Assembly (NCBI GenBank): GCA_030602715.1
Contig: JAUVZD010000001.1
Coordinates: 1 to 64,000 of the forward strand
Source: Candidatus Coatesiibacteriota bacterium
GTDB lineage: Bacteria > RBG-13-66-14 > B26-G2 > JAUVZD01
Length of the DNA stretch: 64,000 nucleotides
Reading direction: 5' to 3'
The stretch's first letter is position 1. Each line of letters begins with the position of its first letter. Shown piece by piece: positions 49,701-58,571 of this stretch. The notes under the pieces are model-generated. The model was not told the origin of the DNA. It worked only from the letters and a program-made list of their open reading frames with translations, and did not search any database. The translations under genes were made by a program, and so were the position numbers.

Positions 49701-52097
49701 GAGGTTGGGAGAGCCTCCTTTGCCCTGGGACGCTGTGAGGAAGCTTTGGGCAACCATCAGGATGCGTTGAACCAGTATTTGAACGCCCTTATCTCCTTTG
49801 AGGGGGTCAAAGATAGGGAGAATATCGCTGCAACTGAGGATGCCAGGGGGGCTATCTTTCTGGAGATTGTGGATGTCCAGAGCGCCTACAAATCCTACAC
49901 CCGGGCCAGGGACATCTGGAAGCAGTTGGAGAGGTTACAGCTCCAAGCCCGGAGCATGCACAATGCCGGTCGGGTGAAGGTAAAGGATTATCAATTTGAG
50001 GACGCTTTGAGGCTTTATGAGCAGGCGCTGGTCATATATCAGCAGGCGGGCGACAGCCTGGGCGAAGCTGAGGCGCTCATAGACATCGGCGAGATGTATC
50101 AGCACAAGTTTGACTATGTAACTGCACTCGCCCGTTACGAGGAATCAAAGAAGAACTTCTCCGCAAACGACTATCAGTTAGGGGTTGCCGACGCCCTCAA
50201 TCATATCGGTGATATCAAGCTGGCATCTTTTGAGCCGGAGGAAGCGGCTGTCGCTCACAGCCAAGCGGTGGAGCTTTATCGTGAACAGCGGGACCAGAGG
50301 GGAATCGCCGAATCGCTGAACTATTACGGCAAAGTTCTCCTCTATCAGAAGGACTATCGGGGTGCGGTGCGCCAGCATAATGAAGCCTTGCGCCTTTATC
50401 GGGCAATTGAGAATGCGCACGGTGAAGCGGTCTCCCTCCATTATCTGGGAAGGGTGATGCAGGAGCAGGGGGACATTGATTCGGCGAGCAACTATTTCCA
50501 CCAGTCCATCGCCATCTTTGAGGGCAATAAGATTACCCTGGGACTTGCCGATGTGCAACTGGACGCCGGCTTGGTGGAGGCGACCGAGAAAAACTATGAT
50601 GGCGCCATGGAGCTATACCGCAAGGCTTTAGATGCCTTTATATTGGAACTTGACCCGGTTCGGGAGGGTTTGGCTTACAAGCTGATGGGTGAGGCATATT
50701 CTGCTTCGGGTGACTATGCGCTTGCCCTGGAAAGCTACAAGGAAGCACTCTCCTTAGCCCGAAAGCTGGGAAATCAGGTGGAGGAGGAGCGGGTGATGGC
50801 TCTGATGGGGGAGGCAAACCGGGATATGGGCGAGCCGAAGAAGGCGTTGGATATATTCTACGGCGCCCTGACCGTTGCCGAGGGGGTAAACGATATTCTG
50901 ATGGTGGCAAGCATCAAGAACGACATCGGGCTCTGTCTGGAGGTGCAGGGGAACCTTGCCGAGGCGGAGAATATGTATCGGGACGCCCTTGCCATCTATC
51001 AGAAGAACGAGGAGACCGCAGGGATTGCCGAAGCGTATAACAACATCGGCTCGGTGGAGGAGAAGGCAGACCGTTTGGAGGAGGCGCTTAGCGATTATCT
51101 CACCTCACTTGACCTCTATCGCCAACTGCGAGACCAGTTGAATATGTCCTTTGTGCTCACCAATGTCGGGCGGACCGAGTATAAGCTGGAGGAGTTCCGG
51201 GAGGCTACCAAATACTTCACCGAAGCACTGCGCGGTTATACCCGCTTTGATGACGAGTTGAACAACGCCCACACCCTCCGCTGGTTGGGTAACTGCCTCT
51301 ATGAGCAGAGGAACTACCGCAGTGCGGAACGCTATTACGACGAGGCGATGGAGAAGTATAAAGCACTGGGGGAGACCAACCTGGTCGGTTGGGTGGAGTA
51401 TGAGAAGGGCATCTCCTATCGTGACGGGCAGGAGTATGATGAGGCGATTCAGTCGCTAGGTGATGCCAAAGGCGATTTTTCCGCCGCCGCCGATTATGGG
51501 GGTATGGCTTTAGCCAGCTTCCAGTTGGGCAATGTCCACATGGAGAAAAAAGATTACCAGGGTGCGGAGACCGCATATCAATCGGCGGTGGACACCTTCA
51601 AGCAGGTCAAGGGTTCCGATGCTGAACTGGCCGACGCCTATTCCGCCCTGGGCTATGCGCAGGAGCTTCTCGGTAAACAGGACCTGTCCTACGACAACCA
51701 AAAGAGCGCTTATAAGCTCTATGAGAAGCTGGGACAGCCTCTGGGAATGGCTGAGGCTGCCAATCGTATGGGAGTCCTTCTGCGCACCAGGGGTCAGTTT
51801 GAGAAGGCTCTGGTGATGCATGCCGAATCGGAGGTATTGTTCAAAGCCGAGGACAAGCTCTCCGGAATCGCCGATACCGCCTATTATTTGGGGATGCTCC
51901 ATTCTGCAAAAAGCAACTTTGATGAGGCAATATCCCAGTTTGAGGAGGCTTTGGAGCTTTATAAGCAGTTGAAGAACCTACCCCAGACCGCCCGGGTGCT
52001 TAATGAATTAGCCTCGGTATATGATTCCAAGGGTAACAGCGAGCTGGCTAAGGACTACTACCAGCAGTCGCAGGTGGTCTTCCGTCAGATTCGTTAG
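46749..52097 (+). CDS. Very large secreted TPR protein (1782 residues)
   Basis: Exported solenoid protein. The signal peptide runs from residue 1 to about 20 (LSVTAALAED). After it, essentially the whole length is TPR of the roughly 40-residue class, with the recurring pattern A.ALN.IG.IY...GDYD.AL.YFEEAL.IY..L.D. About 44 units fit, and no enzyme, anchor or sorting domain is visible. Unlike the array at 19240-22224, the repeats differ widely at sequence level, so the array is old. AAAGGAG precedes the ATG. It forms its own unit with a terminator. A periplasmic or surface scaffold is the simplest role, but the partner is unknown. Confidence 0.88.
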   Translation: MPRIALALVLVFLSVTAALAEDERELAYEAFQDGMNLYEASKYSRAIGKFQDALEYFRFLDDDIGVAKARTMMGSVYEVQGQFQEALELYRQAEPVFVLAEDILWMGVVKKYIGSALTGLEDFEGALVYLEEAYSLFKKNNDIGNMALTSASIGSVYYALGKYGKALDYFDQATSEFVGQKDEKGKGRMLLEKGNIYISRQDYDSASKYFNEALSVYNNLQDVEGVAKALLSIGIVYENKRDYDRALENLNEALTKFTSVGGQVGIAQVMRHMGTIYMVQGKDSDALRYFDQALTITRNLGDYEGEAQVQDSMGLVYMRKGNARKASLYFEAALAVYNELGNQTGASDSLQNLGLSLVEQGDYEGALDVFSQALTIRRTIKNNLLIAETLEAMGELYQSHGDYEYALDLLLEAEGLEGKLDNKSGQAKVMQMVGKIYLKVGELKSAESYLKKSYDTYKSAGDDLGAAYSLLYLGDVQRTTEGLESALSSYEDSQRLFRQANEDVGVGLSALAIGEVESDRANYDSAMSNFSDAQEIFTRLNDSENLAASYNLIGQVATVQGNFSKAMENHKKAFETYQRIQNQIGMAGTKGYFGDMYMAKSDYNSAIRFYDEALRLYRSLGNVPGTAQMQSSMGKANMLKGEYETAIRYYEDAVASYDSIGDLDSKAFAEAGMGEVLVVQGQPQDALSKYRASLLTYETQNDLQGQAMVNSKIGDIEYSQMEYELALGDYKKSLSLYQKLKMEIETADLLTKIGQTQTQLGDYKGSLSNLEKALSIKQKKGLKSDVAYIHTLIGDSLAGWGNSEEAKASYDEAQSVYRQLGDQVGLATSLYGLGRMQYLIGELDNALGNFEEALVIFREMRDQKLTSETLLDIGQLHYDTAEYQEGSKEVGEALRIMRSISDDDGTARALNLLGCIYVQLKQGANAQRYHADALELFRQLANDRQEAKTLYYMGAAYEVDGDYQEAKDYYSSSHSVWQRLGNVGEVGRASFALGRCEEALGNHQDALNQYLNALISFEGVKDRENIAATEDARGAIFLEIVDVQSAYKSYTRARDIWKQLERLQLQARSMHNAGRVKVKDYQFEDALRLYEQALVIYQQAGDSLGEAEALIDIGEMYQHKFDYVTALARYEESKKNFSANDYQLGVADALNHIGDIKLASFEPEEAAVAHSQAVELYREQRDQRGIAESLNYYGKVLLYQKDYRGAVRQHNEALRLYRAIENAHGEAVSLHYLGRVMQEQGDIDSASNYFHQSIAIFEGNKITLGLADVQLDAGLVEATEKNYDGAMELYRKALDAFILELDPVREGLAYKLMGEAYSASGDYALALESYKEALSLARKLGNQVEEERVMALMGEANRDMGEPKKALDIFYGALTVAEGVNDILMVASIKNDIGLCLEVQGNLAEAENMYRDALAIYQKNEETAGIAEAYNNIGSVEEKADRLEEALSDYLTSLDLYRQLRDQLNMSFVLTNVGRTEYKLEEFREATKYFTEALRGYTRFDDELNNAHTLRWLGNCLYEQRNYRSAERYYDEAMEKYKALGETNLVGWVEYEKGISYRDGQEYDEAIQSLGDAKGDFSAAADYGGMALASFQLGNVHMEKKDYQGAETAYQSAVDTFKQVKGSDAELADAYSALGYAQELLGKQDLSYDNQKSAYKLYEKLGQPLGMAEAANRMGVLLRTRGQFEKALVMHAESEVLFKAEDKLSGIADTAYYLGMLHSAKSNFDEAISQFEEALELYKQLKNLPQTARVLNELASVYDSKGNSELAKDYYQQSQVVFRQIR

Positions 52098-52117
52098 CTG
52101 AACGCTAAGACGACATA

Positions 52118-52147
52118 AGGGGGAACCGCAGGTTCCCCCATTTTTTT
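52118..52147 (+). terminator. Terminator after the giant TPR gene
   Basis: GGGGGAACC and GGTTCCCCC form a 9-bp stem with a three-base loop, followed by A and seven T. Confidence 0.88.
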
Positions 52148-52153
52148 GCTTTA

Positions 52154-52873
52154 ATGAAAATTAAGGAAAAGCTAAGTTCTGCGAAACGGTGGCTCGGGGA
52201 ATATCTCTACGCCCTGACGGGTCTTATATATCCCTCCAACTGTCGGCTCTGCGATGGGGAAATCTCCCCGCAGATGACCCTGGTATGCCCCTCCTGCTGG
52301 GAGGAGCTTCTGGGATGCCGACCAATAGTTCGCCGAAAGAACTCTATTGTAAAAGGCGTTCCCATCTACGGCTCGTTCAGCCTGGCTCCTCACCAGGAGA
52401 AGGCTCAGGAACTAGTCCACCTCATAAAATATAAGGATTTTTTCGTTCTTGTCGGCAGATGGGTTGAGGGGGCTGTCGGCTCCCTGACTCCGCTCAAGGA
52501 TTTTTCGGCGGATGTTATCGTTCCCGTGCCTCTGCACCACACCCGCAGAAGGGAGAGAGGTTACGACCAGGCGCTCATAATCGCACGACACCTCTCGGAT
52601 GTCCTGGGTATGGAGCTTAAACCAAGAGCCCTCAAGCGCACTCGTGCCACCAGACCGATGGTGGAGGTCGCCGGTCACGAACGGCTTTCCAATGTGGAGG
52701 GCGCCTTCGCATGCCGAAAGGGGACGGACCTCGCTGGTGCAGGTGTGCTTTTGGTGGACGATGTCTATACCTCCGGCGCCACCATCTCCCAAGCGGCAAA
52801 GGCGTTATACAGCGCTGGTGCGGGGCGAGTTTTCTCATTCACCCTGACCAGGGCGGGAGAGCAGGTGGACTGA
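52154..52873 (+). CDS. comF: ComF-family phosphoribosyltransferase-like protein
   Basis: 239 residues. An N-terminal zinc-finger-like segment has CRLC and CPSC (about 30-55), and the C-terminal PRTase fold carries VPVPLHHTRRRERGYDQA and the PRPP loop VLLVDDVYTSGATI (about 198-211). ComF is needed for DNA uptake in naturally competent bacteria, probably in handling incoming single strands. In other lineages it is kept without known competence. The ATG lies only 6 bp after the T-run of the upstream terminator and has no Shine-Dalgarno, so its promoter must overlap the terminator and the mRNA may be leaderless. Confidence 0.88.
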   Translation: MKIKEKLSSAKRWLGEYLYALTGLIYPSNCRLCDGEISPQMTLVCPSCWEELLGCRPIVRRKNSIVKGVPIYGSFSLAPHQEKAQELVHLIKYKDFFVLVGRWVEGAVGSLTPLKDFSADVIVPVPLHHTRRRERGYDQALIIARHLSDVLGMELKPRALKRTRATRPMVEVAGHERLSNVEGAFACRKGTDLAGAGVLLVDDVYTSGATISQAAKALYSAGAGRVFSFTLTRAGEQVD

Positions 52874-52893
52874 GGTGTCCTCTGCGATATGCC

Positions 52894-52922
52894 TTGACTG
52901 GCATAAGTAGGTTTGCTATCAT
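52894..52922 (+). promoter_or_regulatory. Promoter of the gapA-pgk-tpiA operon
   Basis: TTGACT-17-TATCAT, about 55 bp before the gapA start. Confidence 0.68.
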
Positions 52923-52976
52923 CAATCCTTCAAAAATCCGAAGAGCCAATTAAGAATTCATTCCAAGGAGAAGAGG

Positions 52977-53978
52977 ATGACCATCCGGGTTGCCATCAAC
53001 GGTTTTGGGCGCATCGGGCGCTGTTTGATGAGGTTGGCGCACAAGGACAAGGATATTGATTTCGTGGCTATCAACGATATCACCAATGTGGAAACCCTGG
53101 CTCACCTTTTGAAGTATGATTCTGTTCATGGCACCTTTGAGACAGAGATAGCGGTGGGGAAGGATTCCATCACCGTATCCGGGGATGAATTCAGGGTCTA
53201 TTCTGAGCGAGACCCAGCCAATCTTCCCTGGGCTGAGCTGGGCGTGGATGTGGTGGTGGAGGCTACCGGTCTCTTCCGGGACAGGGATTCGGCGAAGAAA
53301 CATCTGGACGGCGGTGCTCGTAGAGTGCTTATCACCGCACCGGGCAGGGACCCGGATGCCACCTTCGTCTATGGGGTCAATCATGAAGATTTTGACCCCA
53401 AATCTCATTTCATCATCTCCAGTGCCTCCTGCACCACCAACTGCCTTGCGCCCACAGCTCTAGTTTTGCAAAAGGAGTTCGGCATAAAGAGCGGATTTAT
53501 GACCACCATCCATTCCTACACCAACGACCAACGGCTTCTGGACCTGCCCCATAAGGACCTGCGTAGAGCTAGGGCGGCTGCGGTTTCCATGGTGCCTACC
53601 ACAACCGGGGCGGCTAAGGCTCTGGGACTGGTCATTCCGGAACTAAAGGGTAAGCTGGACGGGATGGCGGTTCGTGTTCCCACCCCCAATGTCAGCGCGG
53701 TTGATCTGGTGGTGCAGTTGGAGAGGGAGACTTCCACAGAGGAGGTCAACCAGAAGTATAAGGAGTATGCCCAGGGAGTTTTGGAGGATGTATTATTATA
53801 CACAGAGGAACCGTTGGTCTCCTGCGACTACATCGGGTGTCCCGTAGGTGGGGTGATTGATGGTAAGCTGACTAATGTGGTAAATGGCAATCTTGCTAAA
53901 GTCTTCGCATGGTATGACAACGAATGGGGCTTCACCGTCCAGCTTCTGCGCTTGTTAAAAGTTGTGGGGAGTAAGTAG
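52977..53978 (+). CDS. gapA: Glyceraldehyde-3-phosphate dehydrogenase, type I
   Basis: Oxidises glyceraldehyde 3-phosphate to 1,3-bisphosphoglycerate, with reduction of NAD(P). 333 residues, the usual length. The Rossmann motif INGFGRIGR (8-16), the NAD-type acidic residue in AINDIT, the catalytic C152 in SASCTTNCLAPTA and the substrate motif WYDNEWGFT are all present. It is first in gapA-pgk-tpiA, with AAGGAGAAGAGG before the ATG. Direction of flux cannot be told. Confidence 0.97.
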   Translation: MTIRVAINGFGRIGRCLMRLAHKDKDIDFVAINDITNVETLAHLLKYDSVHGTFETEIAVGKDSITVSGDEFRVYSERDPANLPWAELGVDVVVEATGLFRDRDSAKKHLDGGARRVLITAPGRDPDATFVYGVNHEDFDPKSHFIISSASCTTNCLAPTALVLQKEFGIKSGFMTTIHSYTNDQRLLDLPHKDLRRARAAAVSMVPTTTGAAKALGLVIPELKGKLDGMAVRVPTPNVSAVDLVVQLERETSTEEVNQKYKEYAQGVLEDVLLYTEEPLVSCDYIGCPVGGVIDGKLTNVVNGNLAKVFAWYDNEWGFTVQLLRLLKVVGSK

Positions 53979-53986
53979 GAGAGATA

Positions 53987-55168
53987 GTGAAGAAGAAGAC
54001 GGTAAAGGATGTGGCATTAAAGGGCAAGAGGGTTCTTCTGCGGGCGGACTTGAACGTTCCCCTGAGCGATGGTGGTGTGGAGGACGACACCCGCATACGG
54101 GAGAGCCTGCCGACTATTAAGTATATACTGGATGAGGGCGGGCGGTTGATAATCATGTCCCATCTGGGGCGACCCAAGGGGGAGGTGAAACCTGAGCTTT
54201 CTCTTGCACCGGTGGCGGAACGTTTGGGGGAGTTACTAGGTCAGGAGGTGGTGATGGCTCCAGACTGCGTGGGAGCGGAGGTCAAAGCTCTGGTTGACCA
54301 GCTAACCGACGGTCAGGCAATCCTTCTGGAGAACACTCGCTTCCATGCCGGGGAGAGCAAAAATGACCCCGCCTTTGTCGCCCAACTGGCTGAGCTGGGG
54401 GATATACTGGTCAACGACGCCTTCGGCACCGCCCACCGGGCTCACGCCTCAAATGTGGGCTTGGCGGAAGTCCTGGGAGGCTCCGTCGCCGGTTTCCTGA
54501 TGGAGAAGGAGATAGAGTATCTTACCCGGGCAACGGAAAGCCCCAAACATCCCTACGTCATAGTCCTCGGGGGTGCCAAAGTTTCCACCAAGATTGGGGT
54601 GGTGGATAATCTACTCAAGCTCGCCGACAACATCCTTATGGGTGGGCTTATGGCCAATGTCTATCTGTCTGCTGCAGGACACAAGGTGGGCAAATCCAAG
54701 ATAGAGCCCGATTTGCTGGAGAGTGCCAGGCGGGGGCTTTCCCAAGACCTGGACGGAAAGATAAAGCTTCCCGTTGACCATATCGCCGCCGAGGAGCTTT
54801 CAGCGGACGCCAAAGGCGAGTATTTTCCCCAATTGGACCTCCCGGAGGAGGTTATGGCTTTAGACATCGGTCCCAGGACTGTGGAGTCGTATAAGTCCAT
54901 TTTGGCGGATGCCCAGACCATCTTCTGGAACGGACCTTTGGGGGTTTTTGAGTATGAGAGTTTCAGCGGGGGGACCAGAGCTATCGCCACTGCGATTGCA
55001 GAGAGCTCCGCCACAACTATAGCGGGGGGAGGGGAGACGGTTGCGGCCATAAATAAATTCGGCTTGGCGAGAAACTTTGACCACATCTCCACCGGTGGGG
55101 GGGCTTCACTGGAGTTCCTGGAGGGGAAGGAACTTCCCGGCATCACCTCAATCAGCGAGAAGGAGTGA
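53987..55168 (+). CDS. pgk: Phosphoglycerate kinase
   Basis: Transfers the acyl phosphate of 1,3-bisphosphoglycerate to ADP. 393 residues, full length. RVLLRADLNVPL, MSHLGRPKG, NDAFGTAHRAHASN, VLGGAKVSTKIGV and the C-terminal nucleotide motif GGGETVAAINKFG are intact. The start is GTG with AGGAGAG ahead, 8 bp after gapA. tpiA follows after 3 bp. Confidence 0.97.
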   Translation: MKKKTVKDVALKGKRVLLRADLNVPLSDGGVEDDTRIRESLPTIKYILDEGGRLIIMSHLGRPKGEVKPELSLAPVAERLGELLGQEVVMAPDCVGAEVKALVDQLTDGQAILLENTRFHAGESKNDPAFVAQLAELGDILVNDAFGTAHRAHASNVGLAEVLGGSVAGFLMEKEIEYLTRATESPKHPYVIVLGGAKVSTKIGVVDNLLKLADNILMGGLMANVYLSAAGHKVGKSKIEPDLLESARRGLSQDLDGKIKLPVDHIAAEELSADAKGEYFPQLDLPEEVMALDIGPRTVESYKSILADAQTIFWNGPLGVFEYESFSGGTRAIATAIAESSATTIAGGGETVAAINKFGLARNFDHISTGGGASLEFLEGKELPGITSISEKE

Positions 55169-55171
55169 GCT

Positions 55172-55933
55172 ATGTCCCGAATGTTGATAGCTGGAAACTG
55201 GAAGATGAACCTCACCCGTGAGGAGGCTCTCTCCTTGACTGGCAAGTTGGTGTCCACGCTCAGCGAACAGCGGGCGGTGGATGTCGTCCTGTGTCCTCCA
55301 TTCTGCTACATTCCCCTCGTCTTCCAGGGCATCAAGGGATCTACCATCCGCCTGGGAGCCCAGAACTGTCACCCGGAGCCCAGAGGGGCTTTTACCGGGG
55401 AGGTCAGTGCCGCCATGCTGGAGAGCATGGAGGTTCAATTTTGCATCGTGGGTCATTCTGAAAGGCGCCAAAATTTCGGCGAGGACGACGCTTTCATCGC
55501 CAGAAAGATAGACGCCCTTTTGGAGGAGGGTATCTGGCCCATTCTCTGTGTGGGGGAGACACTGGAAGAGCGGAAGGCGGATAAGACCTGGTCTGTGGTC
55601 AGCGGTCAATTGAAGAGCTGTCTTGAACATGTCTCTGCGGAGGAGGTCTCCCGCATAGCCGTCGCCTACGAACCGGTCTGGGCGATAGGCACCGGGGAGA
55701 GTGCAATACCCCAGCAAGCTGAGGAGATTCACTCCAAAATAAGGGAATACTTGAAGGAGACATACGGCACAGGATCTGCAGAGGCTACACGGATAATTTA
55801 CGGCGGTTCGGTGGATGGAGAAAACGCCCCGGAAATGCTAAACCAGGCGAATATTAATGGTGCTCTGGTGGGTGGAGCCAGCCTTGATGTAGAGGAGTTT
55901 GAAAAAATAGTGAAAGCCGCCGCTGAAGCGTAG
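55172..55933 (+). CDS. tpiA: Triose-phosphate isomerase
   Basis: Interconverts dihydroxyacetone phosphate and glyceraldehyde 3-phosphate. 253 residues. The catalytic lysine lies in AGNWKMN (residue 11), the histidine in IVGHSERR (about 95), the glutamate in AYEPVWAIGTG, and the phosphate loop in YGGSVDGENA. It is the third gene of the glycolytic operon and is followed by a promoter for secG. Confidence 0.97.
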   Translation: MSRMLIAGNWKMNLTREEALSLTGKLVSTLSEQRAVDVVLCPPFCYIPLVFQGIKGSTIRLGAQNCHPEPRGAFTGEVSAAMLESMEVQFCIVGHSERRQNFGEDDAFIARKIDALLEEGIWPILCVGETLEERKADKTWSVVSGQLKSCLEHVSAEEVSRIAVAYEPVWAIGTGESAIPQQAEEIHSKIREYLKETYGTGSAEATRIIYGGSVDGENAPEMLNQANINGALVGGASLDVEEFEKIVKAAAEA

Positions 55934-55949
55934 AATTTTGTAAAAAAAC

Positions 55950-55978
55950 TTGCATTTTTGGTTGTTTTGATGTATTAT
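55950..55978 (+). promoter_or_regulatory. Probable promoter of secG
   Basis: TTGCAT-17-TATTAT, 38 bp before the secG start, so secG can be transcribed apart from tpiA. Confidence 0.5.
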
Positions 55979-56016
55979 TGATTTTCCCTTTTTCACCAAC
56001 AAACCTGGAGGAGAGA

Positions 56017-56382
56017 GTGATTACTACTGCCATTCTAATCTTTCATCTGGTGGTCTGCGGGGGAATGATGCTGGTAGTGCTTCTGCAGGCAGGGAAGGGA
56101 GCCGGACTTGCCGGTGTCTTCGGAGCCGGCGGAGGGGCTGCAGAGTCGTCGGTATTCGGCGCCAAGGGAGCGGGTGGTTTCCTCTCCAAGATGACCACCG
56201 CTGTAGCGGTCATCTTCATGATCTCCTCTCTGGGTTTGACCATCCTCAAGAATCGGGAGACGATGAAGAGCAAATCTCTGATGGAGGAAGAAGTAGAGGC
56301 GACCACCGAGGAGGTTTCTCAACCGATAGTGGGTGATGAAGGTAAGACCACTAAATTACCGGAAGATGAACAGGAGAAGTGA
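56017..56382 (+). CDS. secG: Preprotein translocase subunit SecG
   Basis: Small subunit of the SecYEG channel, 121 residues. Two membrane segments (about 3-22 and 58-78) flank the conserved LLQAGKGAGLAGVFGAGGG and SVFGAKGAGGFLSKMTT. The C-terminal tail of about 35 residues is acidic and variable. GTG at 56017 follows GGAGGAG and is preferred to the upstream TTG. The tpiA-secG order is common in bacteria. Confidence 0.93.
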   Translation: MITTAILIFHLVVCGGMMLVVLLQAGKGAGLAGVFGAGGGAAESSVFGAKGAGGFLSKMTTAVAVIFMISSLGLTILKNRETMKSKSLMEEEVEATTEEVSQPIVGDEGKTTKLPEDEQEK

Positions 56383-56405
56383 TTTTTACTATTTTTAAAA
56401 CCCCT

Positions 56406-56437
56406 GGGAGGGCCTGACGGCCTTCCCTTTGTCTTTT
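56406..56437 (+). terminator. Terminator after secG
   Basis: GGGAGGGCC and GGCCTTCCC pair (one G-T) around TGAC, followed by a T-rich tail reaching to 4 bp before the nfo ATG. Confidence 0.65.
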
Positions 56438-56441
56438 TCCT

Positions 56442-57305
56442 ATGCGTCCTTTCGGCTTTCATCAGTCCATATCCGGCGGTTATCATAACGCTCTGCTCTC
56501 CGCTCAGAAGATGGGCTTGACTGCGGTGCAGTTCTTCTCCCGCAATCCCCGGGGTTGGAAGGGCAGGACCGTATCCCAGGAGGAGATAGACCAGTTTCGC
56601 CGGCTTTCGGCTTCCTCCGACATAATCACTACCGTAATCCATACCAATTATCTGATAAATATCGCCAGCCCCGATAAAGAGATCTGGCGTAAATCTTGTC
56701 AAGTCCTGATAGAAGAGCTTGCCGTCGCCGAACGGTTGGGCGTTGACTATGTGGTCACCCATCTTGGCAGTCATAAGGGGAGGGGACGAGAGCTGGGGTT
56801 GTCCAATGTGGTCAAGGCGGTGAAGAGGGCTTTGGGGGAGGTGGAACCGACCGGTGGTGGAAAGCCGGTGCTCCTTATGGAGAACAGCGCCGGAGCCGGA
56901 AACCTGGTCGGCAACCGCTTCGGTGAGCTGGGGGAGATAATGGATGAGGTAGCTAAGGGGGGATGTTTGCAGGAGTGTCCGGGAATCTGTATAGACTCCG
57001 CCCACGCCTTTGCCGAAGGATATGATGTAAGGAATGCCGAGGGAAGGCGGGAGATCTTTGACCAGTTGGGCGAATACGCAGACCGTATCCTCCTTATACA
57101 TCTGAATGATTCAAAGACGGACCTGGCAAGCCACCACGATCGGCACCAACACCTGGGTAAGGGCTTCATCGGCGAGGAGGGGCTTTCCAGCTTTCTCCAT
57201 GATGGCAATCTCTCCACCCAACCGGTGATAATGGAGACGCCGATTGATGAGGGGGCTGGCGATGAGGATAACCTGGAAGTATTTCTTCGCCTGGAAAAAG
57301 GATAG
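56442..57305 (+). CDS. nfo: Endonuclease IV (AP endonuclease family 2)
   Basis: Zinc-dependent AP endonuclease of 287 residues for base-excision repair. The TIM-barrel zinc ligand motifs are present: VTHLGSHKG, LLMENSAGAG, CIDSAHAFAEGYD, IHLNDSK with HHDRHQHLGKG, and the closing VIMETP. The ATG has no Shine-Dalgarno and lies directly after the secG terminator, as with comF. A short-leader or leaderless mRNA, or read-through, is implied. Confidence 0.93.
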   Translation: MRPFGFHQSISGGYHNALLSAQKMGLTAVQFFSRNPRGWKGRTVSQEEIDQFRRLSASSDIITTVIHTNYLINIASPDKEIWRKSCQVLIEELAVAERLGVDYVVTHLGSHKGRGRELGLSNVVKAVKRALGEVEPTGGGKPVLLMENSAGAGNLVGNRFGELGEIMDEVAKGGCLQECPGICIDSAHAFAEGYDVRNAEGRREIFDQLGEYADRILLIHLNDSKTDLASHHDRHQHLGKGFIGEEGLSSFLHDGNLSTQPVIMETPIDEGAGDEDNLEVFLRLEKG

Positions 57306-57359
57306 ATGAGTATTGACACATTTTGCTGACATTTACCACTTGGATTTGTGGAGGATAGG

Positions 57360-58571
57360 ATGTTTTCCGCATACAAGGACTTGATTTCTAAACTATATCG
57401 GCTCGCCACCCTTACCCTGATACTTCTCCTGTTTCTCCCGACTTGGTCTGCGGGAGAGGAAGGTGAGGTGCCGGCTTCACTCTTTGAACTTCCCTTATCA
57501 AGCGACGCCTCAGCCACAGATGTGGAGGTCTCCGAATCCCGGGGCAGTGCCATCGTCCTGGTGGCCGAGAAGGTGGGCTCCACCGTGGTTACAATAAATA
57601 CTCTGACCACGGTCAGGGGCACTTACTTTGACCCCTTCCACGACTTCTTCCATTTCTTTGACTTCTACAGCCCCATGCCCTACCATGAATATGAACAGAA
57701 GGTGCCCGGTATGGGCTCGGGTTTCATCATCTCCCCGGACGGTTACATAATGACCGCCGAGCATGTGGTGCATGGGGTGGATGAGATATCGGTCGTTTTA
57801 GCCGACGGCAGTGAATACCCGGCGGAACTGGTCGGTGCCGATTATGCCTCCGATGTCGCCGTGCTCAAGATTGATGCCCGGGACCTGCCGGTGGCTGAGT
57901 TGGGCGATTCCGAGGAGGTGCAGGTGGGGCAGTGGGCTATCGCCATCGGTCATCCCTTCGGCAAGGTGGTGGGGGGAACTACACCCACGGTGACTGTGGG
58001 AGTGATAAGTGCCAAAGACCGTTCCATGAGCAGGAACGACGAGAGCGGATTCAGGGTCTATAGTGGGCTTCTGCAGACCGACGCCTCCATCAACCCGGGC
58101 AACTCCGGGGGACCGCTGGTCAACTCCCTGGGTCAGGTAATCGGAATAAACACGGCCATAATCACCACCTCCGGGGGTTCTTTAGGCATCGGCTTCGCCA
58201 TACCGATAAACATAGCCCGGGAGGTAGCCATCCAACTGATTGAGTATGGCAAGATAGTCAAAGCCTGGCTGGGGGTGTATGTTCAGAATATGACCCCGCA
58301 GTTGGCTGAAGCCCTGGGGGCGGGTGATTCGGAGGGGGTGCTTATCTCCGACCTCTCCCCGGAGGGTCCGGCTGCCGACGCCGGATTGAAGCGGGGGGAT
58401 ATAATCAAGGAGATGGCGGGAGAGGAGATAAATTCCATCGGCGATTATGATAGAGTCATGCAGAAGCTGAAACCGCAGGAGATGATAGAGATGGTCATAG
58501 AGCGTGGTGGGAAGAGAATGACCGGAGAGGTAACGGTCAGCCAGCCCCCCGGCGGTGAGGAGGGCAGATAG
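57360..58571 (+). CDS. DegP/HtrA-type serine protease with one PDZ domain
   Basis: Envelope quality-control protease of 403 residues. A signal peptide or anchor covers about 10-31. The trypsin-like triad is H135 in MTAEHVVHG, D165 in DVAVLKID and S249 in NPGNSGGPL. One PDZ domain (about 305-395) has AWLGVYVQNMTPQLAE and PAADAGLKRGDII. A second PDZ, usual in DegP, is absent, so it is closer to DegS or single-PDZ HtrA forms. The ATG at 57360 lies five bases after GGAGG; a GTG at 57348 is too early. It is directly followed by purB with no gap. Confidence 0.92.
   Translation: MFSAYKDLISKLYRLATLTLILLLFLPTWSAGEEGEVPASLFELPLSSDASATDVEVSESRGSAIVLVAEKVGSTVVTINTLTTVRGTYFDPFHDFFHFFDFYSPMPYHEYEQKVPGMGSGFIISPDGYIMTAEHVVHGVDEISVVLADGSEYPAELVGADYASDVAVLKIDARDLPVAELGDSEEVQVGQWAIAIGHPFGKVVGGTTPTVTVGVISAKDRSMSRNDESGFRVYSGLLQTDASINPGNSGGPLVNSLGQVIGINTAIITTSGGSLGIGFAIPINIAREVAIQLIEYGKIVKAWLGVYVQNMTPQLAEALGAGDSEGVLISDLSPEGPAADAGLKRGDIIKEMAGEEINSIGDYDRVMQKLKPQEMIEMVIERGGKRMTGEVTVSQPPGGEEGR

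Noticed and set aside
57313-57318. TTGACA as a -35 for the HtrA-type gene
   Set aside because: No -10-like hexamer lies 15-19 bp downstream.
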